Positions 1 through 8,305 of a DNA stretch of 64,000 nucleotides are shown here, piece after piece (position 1 is the first letter of the stretch; every line of letters starts with the position of its first letter). This stretch comes from an uncultured Solirubrobacteraceae bacterium (GTDB lineage: Bacteria > Actinomycetota > Thermoleophilia > Solirubrobacterales > Solirubrobacteraceae). The stretch is taken from positions 1 to 64,000 of the forward strand of contig CADCVQ010000081.1 of assembly GCA_902806175.1 (NCBI GenBank), written 5' to 3'. The notes beneath the pieces are model-generated. The model did not search any database and was not told the origin of the DNA. It saw nothing but the letters and a program-made list of their open reading frames with translations. Both the position numbers and the translations under genes were made by a program.

Positions 1-2
1 CG

Positions 3-491
3 GCGCTGCGCGCCTTCTCGCAGGGCCTCGCGCACACCGTGCTCGCCGTCCCGATCGCGCAGGAGCGGGCGACGATGCACCTCGACACCATCTGCACGAT
101 GGTCGACCGCGACGCCGTCGTGATGTTCCCGGCGGTCGCCGACACCCTCTCGGCCTGCACCGTCCTGCCGGCCGATGACGGCGGCCTGCGGGTGTCCGAG
201 CCGGCCCCGTTCCTCGAGGCGGCTGCCGCCGCGATGGGGCTGGACCGGCTGCGGACCATCGACACCGGTCTGGACCCCGTGACGGCCCAGCGCGAGCAGT
301 GGGACGACGGCAACAACCTCGTCTGCCTCGAGCCCGGCGTCGTGGTGGCCTACGAACGCAACGTCGACACCAACACGCGGCTGCGCAAGGAGGGCATCGA
401 GGTCATCACCATCGAGGGCTTCGAGCTGGGCCGCGGCCGCGGCGGCTCGCACTGCATGACCTGCCCGATCGAGCGCGACCCGGCCTACTAG
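3..491 (+). CDS. arcA: Arginine deiminase, C-terminal part (5' end outside window)
   Basis: Arginine deiminase converts arginine to citrulline and ammonia, the first step of the cytosolic arginine deiminase pathway. Only the last 162 residues are visible; the reading frame is open from the window edge. Seen: the substrate-site stretch HLDT near the start, the late GNN segment, and a C-terminal GGSHCMTCP loop carrying the catalytic cysteine of the guanidino-modifying enzyme family. The next gene, ornithine carbamoyltransferase, starts 9 nt after this stop, which is the usual arcA-arcB order and implies one transcript. The family call is secure; the N-terminal half, with the other catalytic residues, cannot be checked here. 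Confidence 0.93.
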   Translation, partial: ALRAFSQGLAHTVLAVPIAQERATMHLDTICTMVDRDAVVMFPAVADTLSACTVLPADDGGLRVSEPAPFLEAAAAAMGLDRLRTIDTGLDPVTAQREQWDDGNNLVCLEPGVVVAYERNVDTNTRLRKEGIEVITIEGFELGRGRGGSHCMTCPIERDPAY

Positions 492-499
492 GAAAACCG

Positions 500-1504
500 A
501 TGTACAACCTGCGCAACCGCAGCTTCCTCAAGGAGACCGACTTCTCGACCCAGGAGCTCGAGCACCTGCTCGAGCTCGCGCGGACACTCAAGCTGGCCAA
601 GTACGCCGGCACCGAGACGCCGTCCCTGCGCGGCAAGGAGATCGCGCTCATCTTCGAGAAGACCTCGACGCGCACGCGCGCGGCGTTCGAGGTCGCAGCC
701 TTCGACCAGGGCGCCCACGTGACCTACCTCGACCCCGCGGGCTCGCAGATCGGCCACAAGGAGTCGATCGCCGACACGGCGCGCGTGCTCGGCCGGCTCT
801 TCGACGCCATCGAGTTCCGCGGCGCGGCGCACGCCACGATCGAGGAGCTGGCCGCTCATGCCGGCGTCCCGGTCTACAACGGCCTCACCGACGAGTGGCA
901 CCCCACCCAGATGCTGGCCGACTTCCTGACCATGCACGAGGCCGGCCGCAAGCCCTACCAGGAGCTCGCCTACTGCTACATGGGCGACGCCCGCAGCAAC
1001 ATGGGCCGCTCGCTGCTGGTGATGGGCGCGATCATGGGCAGCGACGTGCGCATCTGCGCGCCCGCGGCGCTGCACCCACCGGCGGACGTGGTGGCGGTCG
1101 CGCGCGAGCGCGCCACGCAAAGCGGGGCTCGAGTCACGCTGACCGAGGACCCCGACGAAGCGCTGCCCGGCGCCGACTTCGTGCACACCGACGTCTGGGT
1201 CTCGCTGGGCGAGAGCAAGGACGTCTGGCGCGAGCGCGTCGAGCTGCTCTCGCCCTACCAGGTCAACCGCGCCGCGCTGCAAAGAACCCGCAACCCCCAG
1301 GTCCGCTTCATGCACTGCCTGCCCGCCTTTCACGACACGAACACGGTGGTCGGGCGCGAGGTGATCGAGCAGACCGGCATGTCCGACGGGCTCGAGGTCA
1401 CCAACGAAGTATTCGAATCCCCCGCCAGCATCGTCTTCGACCAAGCCGAGAACCGCCTGCACACCATCAAGGCCGTGCTCGTCGCCACGATCGGAGGCGG
1501 GTGA
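500..1504 (+). CDS. arcB: Ornithine carbamoyltransferase, catabolic type by context
   Basis: The enzyme interconverts citrulline plus phosphate and ornithine plus carbamoyl phosphate. The 334-residue length is normal for the family. Seen: the carbamoyl-phosphate motif STRTR at residues 56-60, HPTQ in the middle, and the ornithine/catalytic motif HCLP at about residue 272 followed by AFHD. I chose the ATG at 500 because the alignable N-terminus ([10 protein letters not shown]) begins there; the frame is open further upstream but overlaps arcA. Position directly behind arcA suggests a catabolic role giving carbamoyl phosphate for ATP. No carbamate kinase gene (arcC) follows; a tRNA gene on the other strand comes next. 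An anabolic argF role cannot be excluded from sequence alone. Confidence 0.95.
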   Translation: MYNLRNRSFLKETDFSTQELEHLLELARTLKLAKYAGTETPSLRGKEIALIFEKTSTRTRAAFEVAAFDQGAHVTYLDPAGSQIGHKESIADTARVLGRLFDAIEFRGAAHATIEELAAHAGVPVYNGLTDEWHPTQMLADFLTMHEAGRKPYQELAYCYMGDARSNMGRSLLVMGAIMGSDVRICAPAALHPPADVVAVARERATQSGARVTLTEDPDEALPGADFVHTDVWVSLGESKDVWRERVELLSPYQVNRAALQRTRNPQVRFMHCLPAFHDTNTVVGREVIEQTGMSDGLEVTNEVFESPASIVFDQAENRLHTIKAVLVATIGGG

Positions 1505-1655
1505 GCCGCTGATGAGCGCTCGGGCGTGGCTCACGAGCGAGTGCGCGCCCAGGGCGAGGGCGTCGTCGCGTGTTGTCGAGCAAGGCGTCTTGACCAGAGG
1601 CCATGGGTCCGAGCGCACCGCAACCGTCAGATCCCGCTGCAGGGACTCCCCAAAG

Positions 1656-1729
<74 letters not shown>

Positions 1730-1780
1730 AGGACGGGTGGCCAGTATAGGAACACGCCGCGCGATGCGGGGCGGGCGCCG

Positions 1781-1786
1781 TAGATT
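1781..1786 (+). promoter_or_regulatory. -10 element TAGATT for a leaderless start
   Basis: TAGATT ends 7 nt before the GTG at 1794. That spacing fits transcription starting at or next to the start codon, and it supports this GTG over the in-frame codons at 1737 and 1764. Confidence 0.5.
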
Positions 1787-1793
1787 GCAGCCG

Positions 1794-2675
1794 GTGAGGC
1801 GCCCTTCGGTTGATGTCGTGCTGCCGTTTCGGGGGTCAGATGAGCAGCTCGGGCGGGTGGCGGAGCGGCTGGCGACGCTGCGACTTCTCCCCGGCGACAC
1901 GGTCACGATCGCGGACAACCGGCGCGACGCGCGCGACGGCGCGCACGACCACATACGCATCGTGGGCGCCGGCGAGCTGCAGACCTCCTACCACGCGCGA
2001 AACCGCGCGGCCGCCACCGGCAGCGCTCCCTGGATCGTCTTCCTCGACGGCGACGTCCTCCCACCGCCGGACCTGCTCGAGCGCTACTTCGCCGCGGCGC
2101 CGCAGGCAGACACGGGCGTCCTCGCGGGCGCTGTGACCGACGAGGAGCCCCCGCCGACAGCGCCGCCCGCCGCCCGCTACGCCTGGCTGAAGTCCTCCAC
2201 GAGCCAGGAGATCACCCTCTCCCACGACGGCTGGGCCTTCGCGCAGACCGCGAACGCCGCGATCCGACGCGACGCCTTCACGCAAGTAGGCGGCTTCGAA
2301 CCGCGCATCCGCTCCGGCGGCGACGCCGACCTCTGCTTTCGGATCCGCGCCGCCGGCTGGAAGCTCGAACGCCGGCCGCAAGCAGCGGCAATCCACCACA
2401 ACCGCCAGACGATCGCGCGCATGCTCGCCCAGCGCGCCCGCCACGGCGCGGGCGCGAACTGGCTCGCGCGGCGCTGGCCCGGCGCCCTACCCAGACGACG
2501 CTGGCCGGGCCTCGCGCTGTGGAGCCTCAAGCGCGCGGCGCACGGCGCAACAGCTGCCGCCAGAAGGGAGCGCGACGAAGCGCTGCTCGGCCTGCTGGAC
2601 GGTCCCGCCGTCTGGGCGTTCGAGCTCGGGCGCCTGATCCCCAACCGGCCTCGGCCGCGCCTCGTGCGCCGTTAG
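1794..2675 (+). CDS. Family 2 glycosyltransferase (GT-A fold)
   Basis: A 293-residue nucleotide-sugar-dependent glycosyltransferase, probably acting on the cytosolic face of the membrane in cell-surface glycan synthesis. Seen: an N-terminal beta-strand VDVVLPFRG, ARNRAAATG, the metal-binding DGD at residues 85-87, and a later GGFEPRIRSGGDADLCFRIR stretch typical of GT2 acceptor-side motifs (ED-like acidic residues). There is no clear membrane anchor. Start: GTG 1794 follows a TAGATT element, so leaderless translation is likely; upstream alternatives would overlap the tRNA-Asp promoter region. The substrate is unknown. It stands alone between a tRNA and a repeat-rich leader, so context gives no pathway. 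Confidence 0.85.
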   Translation: MRRPSVDVVLPFRGSDEQLGRVAERLATLRLLPGDTVTIADNRRDARDGAHDHIRIVGAGELQTSYHARNRAAATGSAPWIVFLDGDVLPPPDLLERYFAAAPQADTGVLAGAVTDEEPPPTAPPAARYAWLKSSTSQEITLSHDGWAFAQTANAAIRRDAFTQVGGFEPRIRSGGDADLCFRIRAAGWKLERRPQAAAIHHNRQTIARMLAQRARHGAGANWLARRWPGALPRRRWPGLALWSLKRAAHGATAAARRERDEALLGLLDGPAVWAFELGRLIPNRPRPRLVRR

Positions 2676-2691
2676 CGCTCACCCGAACCGG

Positions 2692-2733
2692 GGCTGGGTC
2701 GACTCAAGCATGTCGGGCATCAACACCACGACC
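2692..2733 (+). repeat. 42-nt repeat, copy 1
   Basis: The first 21 nt match copy 2 at 2764-2784 in 18 of 21 positions (GGCTGGGTCGA then GCATG), and both copies end in CGACC exactly 42 nt after their first base. The copies are 72 nt apart, in the untranslated region before the peptidoglycan hydrolase. Function unknown; it could be a regulator site or structured leader RNA. Confidence 0.5.
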
Positions 2734-2763
2734 GCGCCGGACGAACCGCGGGCCGACACGGTG

Positions 2764-2805
2764 GGCTGGGTCGAGTTACGCATGGGGGACAGCGACAACT
2801 CGACC
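2764..2805 (+). repeat. 42-nt repeat, copy 2, containing a hairpin
   Basis: This second copy contains a perfect 10-bp inverted repeat, GGGTCGAGTT (2768-2777) and AACTCGACCC (2797-2806), extendable to 12 pairs with one G-T. A second hairpin follows at once: GGCCCGC (2807-2813) and GCGGGCC (2819-2825) with a 5-nt loop. The tandem hairpins lie about 75 nt before the start codon at 2900. Confidence 0.55.
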
Positions 2806-2899
2806 CGGCCCGCCGGAAGCGGGCCGAATCATGCACCGGGTATGACGACCATCCCGCCCGGAAGGCCTACCGACGAAGACGTAGAAGGGCCACCACCGG

Positions 2900-4396
2900 G
2901 TGGAGGCGTCTACACGGGATCGTCTGCGGCCGGCTCACGGGCTGGTGCGCAAAGTGCTGCTGCCTCCGCTGCTTGCGGGGACGGCGCTCCTGTGCCTGCT
3001 GCTCGCCGTGGCGATCTCCCTCGGCCCGCAGCGCACGAAGGCCGACAACCCGCTCGCCCGGCCGAGCAGCACCCCCGACGCGACCGCACAGCAGCTCAGC
3101 GCGCACGTCGAGGGCGTGCCCACGCCCGCGGACATCCGCCGCGCGCAGAAGCCGCTCAGCGAGCGCCGCCGCCTGCTGCACGCCCACCCGTACTACTCGC
3201 TCTACACGATCGCCAAGCAGCGCTTCGGCGTCTCCTCGTACCTCGTCGCCGCGGTCCACTACCAGGAGACCGGGTTCGGGGAGGCTCGCAACACGCTCGC
3301 CAAGAAAGGCCACTGGCTGCGCCACCGCGACGCGACCGAGAACATCCTGCGGCCGACGAACTACCCCAATCGCACCAAGCGCCACCCGTCGGTCAAGGAC
3401 GACTTCGACGTCGTCATGGCGATCGCCGCGAGCCTCGAGGCCCACGGCGCCAGGAACCTCGGCGACGACGCCAGCAAAGCGCTCGCCGCCCGCTACGGCA
3501 GCGCCGCAACAGGCCGCCTCGCCACCGCGATGGTCATCGAGCGCGCCCGCGCGTGGCGCCTGCTCGGCACCCTCCCGCTGCCCGGCGGCGGCGAGCTCGC
3601 GACACCCACCAAGGGCGTCGTCGGCGGCTGTGGCTACTTCGGCTGCCCGCGCCCCGGACACCTGCACAACGGCGTCGACTTCCTCGCGCCGACCGGCACG
3701 CCGATCCATGCGGCCGACGGCGGCGTCGTCGCGAGCGTCGAGTCACCCGGCGAGTCCGGCGGCTACGGAAACTTCGTCTGCATCCAGCACCGCCCCCACC
3801 TCGCCACCTGCTACGCCCACATGAGCGCGTTCGCCGCCGCGGTCCGCGCGGGCGCGCGCGTGAAGCGCGGTCAGGTGATCGGCCTCGTCGGCTCGACGGG
3901 CTCGAGCTCTGCGCCGCACCTGCACTTCGAGGTCCGCCGCGGCGCCGCGGCGTGCTCGGCATGCTCCGTCGACCCGCTGCCGATGCTCTCCGGCGACGTG
4001 CCCGACCGCGCGCTGCCGCAGCTGGCCGCAAGCGCCGCGGTCGTGACGGCGGCGGCGAGCAGCAGCGGCCCGGACGACGCCCCCGCGCCCGAGCCGCCGG
4101 CCGCGGTCATCCAATCGCAGAGCGATGGCGCGAACCCCGAGCAGGAGGACGGCGCCGCCGTGCCCCGGGAACGCAACCGCTCCACCGCGGGCGGCAGCCC
4201 CACCGCGCCAACGCCGCCGCGCAGCACACCGACCGCCCCTGCGCCCGCAGCAACCCCGCCCGCGGCACAAGAGCCGCCACGACCCCCGGCCGCGCCGGCG
4301 ACCGCGCCGGCCACCGGTGGCGCCGTGCCCGCGATCTCGCCGCCGCCACCCTCGCCGCCCTCCGAGTCGGCCGGGCCGACCAACCCGCCCGGCTGA
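2900..4396 (+). CDS. Membrane-anchored peptidoglycan hydrolase: lytic-transglycosylase-like domain plus M23 peptidase
   Basis: A 498-residue envelope protein likely to cut both glycan strands and peptide cross-links. Seen in order: a membrane segment at about residues 19-41 (signal anchor); a helical region at about 90-230 with YQETGFG, where the Glu resembles the catalytic residue of transglycosylase folds; then an M23/LytM domain at about 235-350. The M23 domain holds the zinc ligands HNGVDF, a YAHM strand and HLHFEV. The last 130 residues are Pro/Ala/Thr-rich, as in wall-spanning linkers. The start is the GTG at 2900, just before the membrane segment. The long leader with repeats and hairpins suggests regulated expression. 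The M23 assignment is firm; the transglycosylase assignment is inference from one motif. Confidence 0.85.
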   Translation: MEASTRDRLRPAHGLVRKVLLPPLLAGTALLCLLLAVAISLGPQRTKADNPLARPSSTPDATAQQLSAHVEGVPTPADIRRAQKPLSERRRLLHAHPYYSLYTIAKQRFGVSSYLVAAVHYQETGFGEARNTLAKKGHWLRHRDATENILRPTNYPNRTKRHPSVKDDFDVVMAIAASLEAHGARNLGDDASKALAARYGSAATGRLATAMVIERARAWRLLGTLPLPGGGELATPTKGVVGGCGYFGCPRPGHLHNGVDFLAPTGTPIHAADGGVVASVESPGESGGYGNFVCIQHRPHLATCYAHMSAFAAAVRAGARVKRGQVIGLVGSTGSSSAPHLHFEVRRGAAACSACSVDPLPMLSGDVPDRALPQLAASAAVVTAAASSSGPDDAPAPEPPAAVIQSQSDGANPEQEDGAAVPRERNRSTAGGSPTAPTPPRSTPTAPAPAATPPAAQEPPRPPAAPATAPATGGAVPAISPPPPSPPSESAGPTNPPG

Positions 4397-4475
4397 GCCC
4401 CGGCCCCGAGCCACCACCTGACAAACCGCGGCTCCTCTGGCAATCCGGCCCCTCGTTTGCCTCTATCGTGCGCCC

Positions 4476-6173
4476 ATGAAGAAGAGCCAACTCGTGCTGC
4501 TCGCCGTGGCCGTCGTCGCGGTCGCGCTGATCGCCGTCATCGGCTCGGGCGGCGGCGACGACCCGCAGGATCCCGCCGCCTCCGGCAGCAGGACCGCTCC
4601 GGCGACCGCGCCCGCCGGCGCGGTCACCGTGAGCTTCGCCTACTCGCCCGAGAAGGAGAAGCTGCTCGTCCCGCTCGTCAACACGTTCAACGCCTCCGGC
4701 GCCGAGGTCGACGGCAAGAAGGTCTTCGTCAAGGCCTCCAACGTCTCCTCCGGCGACGCGCAGACGAAGATCGCAAGCGGGCGGCTGAAGCTCACCGCAT
4801 GGTCGCCGGCGAGCTCGCTGTGGGGCCGGCTGCTGAACTTCGACGCAGACCAGCCCTACGCCGCCGACACGAACCCCTCGATCGTGCGCACGCCGCTCGT
4901 CATCGCGATGTGGGAGCCGATGGCGCGCGCGCTGGGCTACCCCAAGCGCAAGCTCGGCTTCGCCGACATCCTCAAGCTCGCGCGCTCCAAGCAGGGCTGG
5001 GGCGCCTACGGCAAGCCCGAGTTCGGCCAGTTCAAGCTCGTGCACACGAACCCCGACTTCTCGACCTCCGGGCTGTCGGCGGTCGTCGCGGAGTACTACG
5101 CCGCGACCGGCAAGAAGGAGGGCCTGCGCACCGCCGACATCACGAAGGGCCGCGCGCAGGTCAAGGACATCGAGCGCTCGATCGTGCACTACGGCGACAC
5201 GACGCTGTTCATCTCCGACCAGCTGCGCAAGAACGGCCTCGGCTACGCGTCGGCGGTCGCGATGGAGGAGGCGACGCTCGTCGACTTCAACCAGCGCCGC
5301 GGCAACCGCGACAAGCTCGTCGCGATCTATCCGGCCGAGGGCACGTTCTACTCCGACAACCCGTACATCACGCTGAACGCGCCGTGGGTGAGCGAGCCCC
5401 AGCGCCAGGGCGCGAAGGCCTTCGGCGAGTACCTCGCGAAGAACATCGACGGCGAGACCGCCGCCCGCTACGGCTTCCGCTCGCCGGACCTCAAGGAGAA
5501 GCCGTCGGCCCCGCTGACCGCCGCCAACGGCGTCGACCCCGCGCAGCCCAGGCGCGTCCTCGGCCTGCCCGAGCCGCGCGTGCTCGACGCGATCAAGAAG
5601 GCCTGGCGCGCCGACCGCAAGCCCGCCAACGTGCTGCTCGTCGTGGACACGTCGGGCTCGATGGTCGAGGCCGCCCGCCTGCCGAACGCCAAGAACGGCC
5701 TGCAGACCTTCCTGCGCGAGGTCGCGCCGCAGGATCGCGTTGGCCTGATGGCCTTCAACGACCGCGTGACGCCCCTGCTGCCGATCGCGCCCGTGCGCAA
5801 GAACCGCGCCGAGCTGCGCGATCGCGTCGCCGGGCTGATCGCCGACGGCGGGACGGCGATCTACGACGCCACCGGCGACGCCGTCGCGCAGGTCGGAAAG
5901 CTCGCGGACACGGCGCGGATCAACGCCGTCGTGCTGCTGACCGACGGCGAGGACACCGACTCGACGAAAACCATCGACGCCGTCGTTCGCGAGCTCGAGG
6001 CGCAGGGCGATTCGGCGCGCCGCGTGCGCGTGTTCACGATCGCCTACTCGGCCGGCGCGGCGGGCGCCGCCGAGAACCTCGCGCGGATCGCCGAAGCGTC
6101 GGGCGGCAAGTCCTACACCGGCGACGAAGACGACATCGAGACGGTCTACCGCAGCATCAGCTCGTTCTTCTAA
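4476..6173 (+). CDS. Extracellular substrate-binding-like and VWA domain fusion protein
   Basis: A 565-residue exported protein with two domains. A membrane segment at residues 5-22 is followed by a Gly-rich spacer with no lipobox cysteine, so it is probably anchored by an uncleaved helix. Residues 45-340 resemble a periplasmic solute-binding fold (start VTVSFAYSPEK). Residues about 380-560 are a von Willebrand A domain with the MIDAS motif DTSGS near residue 391, and later a TDGEDTDS loop. VWA domains bind metal and protein ligands, so this may sense or gather a ligand and pass it on. The next gene starts 13 nt downstream and encodes a coiled-coil membrane protein, so the two probably work as a pair. 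The true ligand is unknown. Confidence 0.82.
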   Translation: MKKSQLVLLAVAVVAVALIAVIGSGGGDDPQDPAASGSRTAPATAPAGAVTVSFAYSPEKEKLLVPLVNTFNASGAEVDGKKVFVKASNVSSGDAQTKIASGRLKLTAWSPASSLWGRLLNFDADQPYAADTNPSIVRTPLVIAMWEPMARALGYPKRKLGFADILKLARSKQGWGAYGKPEFGQFKLVHTNPDFSTSGLSAVVAEYYAATGKKEGLRTADITKGRAQVKDIERSIVHYGDTTLFISDQLRKNGLGYASAVAMEEATLVDFNQRRGNRDKLVAIYPAEGTFYSDNPYITLNAPWVSEPQRQGAKAFGEYLAKNIDGETAARYGFRSPDLKEKPSAPLTAANGVDPAQPRRVLGLPEPRVLDAIKKAWRADRKPANVLLVVDTSGSMVEAARLPNAKNGLQTFLREVAPQDRVGLMAFNDRVTPLLPIAPVRKNRAELRDRVAGLIADGGTAIYDATGDAVAQVGKLADTARINAVVLLTDGEDTDSTKTIDAVVRELEAQGDSARRVRVFTIAYSAGAAGAAENLARIAEASGGKSYTGDEDDIETVYRSISSFF

Positions 6174-6186
6174 GAGGCGCCGCGAC

Positions 6187-6969
6187 ATGAGCAACCTGCC
6201 CGCGAAACAGCCCTACAGCCGCGGCGAGTTCGCGGGCGCGCTGATCGCCAACGCCACCGCCAAGCCGTTCAACATCGCGCTGCTCGTCGGCACGATGGGC
6301 GCGGGCGTCGCGTTCGGGCCGAGCGTGCTGCTGGCGCTGCTCGCGGCGCTCGTCGTCTACGCGATCGCCGTCGGCTGGACCTTCTTCGATCACGCCGAAG
6401 CGGACGCGGTGCTCGCGCGCGTGCGCGCCGAGCGCCGCGAGCAGCTCAGCGCCGGCACGACGCGCCTGGACCCGCGCACGCTCGCCCCCGAGGTGCGCGA
6501 GCACCTGCTCGCGGCGCGCGCGATCGAGCAGCGCATCCGCGACGCGATCGATCGCGCGCAGCTGCCCTACGAGGAGGTCTCGACCGAGGCCGACGCGCTC
6601 GTGACGCTCATGGAGCTGTCGGCCTCGCGCGCGCAGCTGCTCCACGAGGCGCTCGAGGAGTCGCCGCCGTCGCGCGTCGAGGGGCGGCTGCGCGAGCTCG
6701 AGGGCTCGGGCAAGGCGGAGCTGATCGCGGCGCTCGAGCACCAGCTCACCGTGCAGCGCAAGATGCAGGCCCAGCTCGAGTCCTTCTATGACCAGATGGA
6801 GCGCGTCGTCGTCGAGCTCGACACGATCCGCGGCTCGCTGCTGAGCGTCTCGGCGTCGACCGACGTCGCAAATCAGCAACGCCTGGCGGGCGACGTGCGC
6901 GCGCTGCGCGACGAGCTCGGCTCGCTGGCCGAGGGCATGAGCGAGGCGTTCGAGGAACGTGCCGCCTGA
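6187..6969 (+). CDS. Membrane protein with long coiled-coil tail; partner of the VWA protein
   Basis: A 260-residue protein I do not recognise by name. Two adjoining hydrophobic stretches at about residues 30-63 likely form a membrane hairpin. The rest is charged, Ala/Glu/Arg-rich and strongly heptad-like (residues 70-255), consistent with a long cytoplasmic coiled coil. It is separated by only 13 nt from the VWA gene and shares its strand, so co-expression is very likely. By analogy with VWA and coiled-coil pairs elsewhere, it may relay an outside signal or scaffold an envelope complex; that role is inference. Confidence 0.75.
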   Translation: MSNLPAKQPYSRGEFAGALIANATAKPFNIALLVGTMGAGVAFGPSVLLALLAALVVYAIAVGWTFFDHAEADAVLARVRAERREQLSAGTTRLDPRTLAPEVREHLLAARAIEQRIRDAIDRAQLPYEEVSTEADALVTLMELSASRAQLLHEALEESPPSRVEGRLRELEGSGKAELIAALEHQLTVQRKMQAQLESFYDQMERVVVELDTIRGSLLSVSASTDVANQQRLAGDVRALRDELGSLAEGMSEAFEERAA

Positions 6970-7106
6970 GGCGCGATAGCCTCAGGGTCACGGGCGTCTC
7001 ACGAAAGGGTCCTTCGATGGCCCAAGCCTGCTGCCCGACCATTGACGTGCGCGCCCTGCGCGCCCCGCAGTACTTCCGCAAGAGCCGTATAGGAGGAGGT
7101 CGTCTC

Positions 7107-7289
7107 ATGGCCGCTGACAAGCCGCTGCAGCCGCCCGGTCCGGGCAGGTCGACGTCGAAGGCAGCCTTCGACCAGCTGACGAAGAAGATCGCCGAGCGCA
7201 ACGAGCTGGCCCACAAGGCCGCCAAGAAGCTGCGCGAGAAGAAGGACTCGAAGACGCTCGCCGCCAAGCGGCGGCGCGATCTGTCGTAG
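7107..7289 (+). CDS. Small basic Lys/Ala-rich protein, function unknown
   Basis: A 60-residue protein, rich in Lys, Arg and Ala, with a helical middle (residues 20-45) and a basic tail ending RRRDLS. It may bind nucleic acid, but no family is recognised. I chose the ATG at 7107 because an exceptionally strong ribosome site, GGAGGAGG, stands 8 nt before it. An in-frame ATG at 7017, preceded by AAAGGG, would add 30 residues rich in Cys and Arg; that longer form cannot be ruled out. A TAGCCT element at 6977-6982 could be its -10, leaving a leader of roughly 100 nt. Confidence 0.7.
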   Translation: MAADKPLQPPGPGRSTSKAAFDQLTKKIAERNELAHKAAKKLREKKDSKTLAAKRRRDLS

Positions 7290-7312
7290 TTCGCGCCGAC
7301 AGCGCGCCTGAT

Positions 7313-8305
7313 CTACCCCCGCCGGGCGACGACCGCGCGCGCCAGCGCGGCGCCCCCGGCGGCCGCCGAGAGCGCAGCGATCGGAGCGCGCCGCCTGGTC
7401 AGCCACCACGCGTACGAGCGCGACACCGCCTGCGCGTCGAAGATCCCGTGCGACCCGCGGTCGCCCGGCAACGGGTGGTGCAGGTAGTCGGGCCGGTCGC
7501 CCTCGATCGGGATGTCGGTCTGCTGTCCCGCGACGGCGGTGCGGGCGAGGTAGCGATCGGCGATCCGTGGCGCCAGGCGGTTGCCGACGATCGTCGCGAC
7601 CGTCGAGCCGCCCACGAAGAACTCGCGCCGCGGATGCTCGCTCGCACGGACGATCGCCTGCGCGGCGAGCTCGGGCTGGTAGATCGGCGCGACCGGCTGC
7701 GGATGGCGCCGTAGGGTCGTCTTGACCCAGCCGAACTGCGGCGTGTTCAGGCCGGGGAGGTGGACCGACGTGATCCGCACGCCGCTGCCCTCGTGCATGA
7801 GCTCGCAGCGCAGCGCGTCGGTGAACCCGCGCGTGGCGTGCTTGGCGGCGCAGTAGCTCGCCTGCAGCGGGATGGCACGATAGGCGAGCGCCGAGCCGAC
7901 CATGACGATCACCCCGCGATCGCGCGGGCGCATCCGTTTCAGCGCGGCGAGGGCGCCGTGGACCTGGCCGAGGTGCGTCACCTCGATGACGCGGCGGTAG
8001 TCCTCGGCGTCCGTCTCGTGCACGAACGCGAGCGTCGCGGACATCGCGTTGTTGACCCAGACGTCGATCGGGCCGAGCTGCGCCTCGATCTGCGTCGCCG
8101 CGTCGCCGACTGCGCGCGCGTCGGCGACGTCGAGCGCGATCGCGATCGCCTGCCGCGCGCCACCGGCCTCGGCCTCGGCGCGAGCCGACTCGAGGCGGCC
8201 GGGCTCCCGCGCGATGAGCGCGAGCGCGTCGCCGCGGCGCGCGAAGGCGCGCGCCACCTCGCGCCCGACGCCGGCGCTCGCGCCCGTTATGACGACGACG
8301 CTCAC
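7313..8305 (-). CDS. Short-chain dehydrogenase/reductase
   Basis: An NAD(P)-dependent oxidoreductase of 330 residues, longer than the usual 250. Seen: the glycine-rich cofactor loop TGASAGVG near residue 8, NNA in the middle, catalytic Ser in MVGSALAY and the active-site pair YCAAK. The extra 80 C-terminal residues include a hydrophobic Ala-rich end that might touch the membrane. Start: GTG 8305, right before the first beta-strand. Its first codon overlaps the stop of the upstream glucanase gene (GTGA), so the two are translationally coupled. The substrate is unknown. Confidence 0.88.
   Translation of the reverse strand: MSVVVITGASAGVGREVARAFARRGDALALIAREPGRLESARAEAEAGGARQAIAIALDVADARAVGDAATQIEAQLGPIDVWVNNAMSATLAFVHETDAEDYRRVIEVTHLGQVHGALAALKRMRPRDRGVIVMVGSALAYRAIPLQASYCAAKHATRGFTDALRCELMHEGSGVRITSVHLPGLNTPQFGWVKTTLRRHPQPVAPIYQPELAAQAIVRASEHPRREFFVGGSTVATIVGNRLAPRIADRYLARTAVAGQQTDIPIEGDRPDYLHHPLPGDRGSHGIFDAQAVSRSYAWWLTRRRAPIAALSAAAGGAALARAVVARRG

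Noticed and set aside
2692-2825. A c-di-AMP (ydaO) or c-di-GMP riboswitch before the cell-wall hydrolase
   Set aside because: I could not find the conserved core strings of either class; only repeats and hairpins are reported.
4107-6194. A 695-codon minus-strand frame opposite the VWA gene
   Set aside because: The VWA protein has clear MIDAS and signal features; the opposite frame is low-complexity without start signals.
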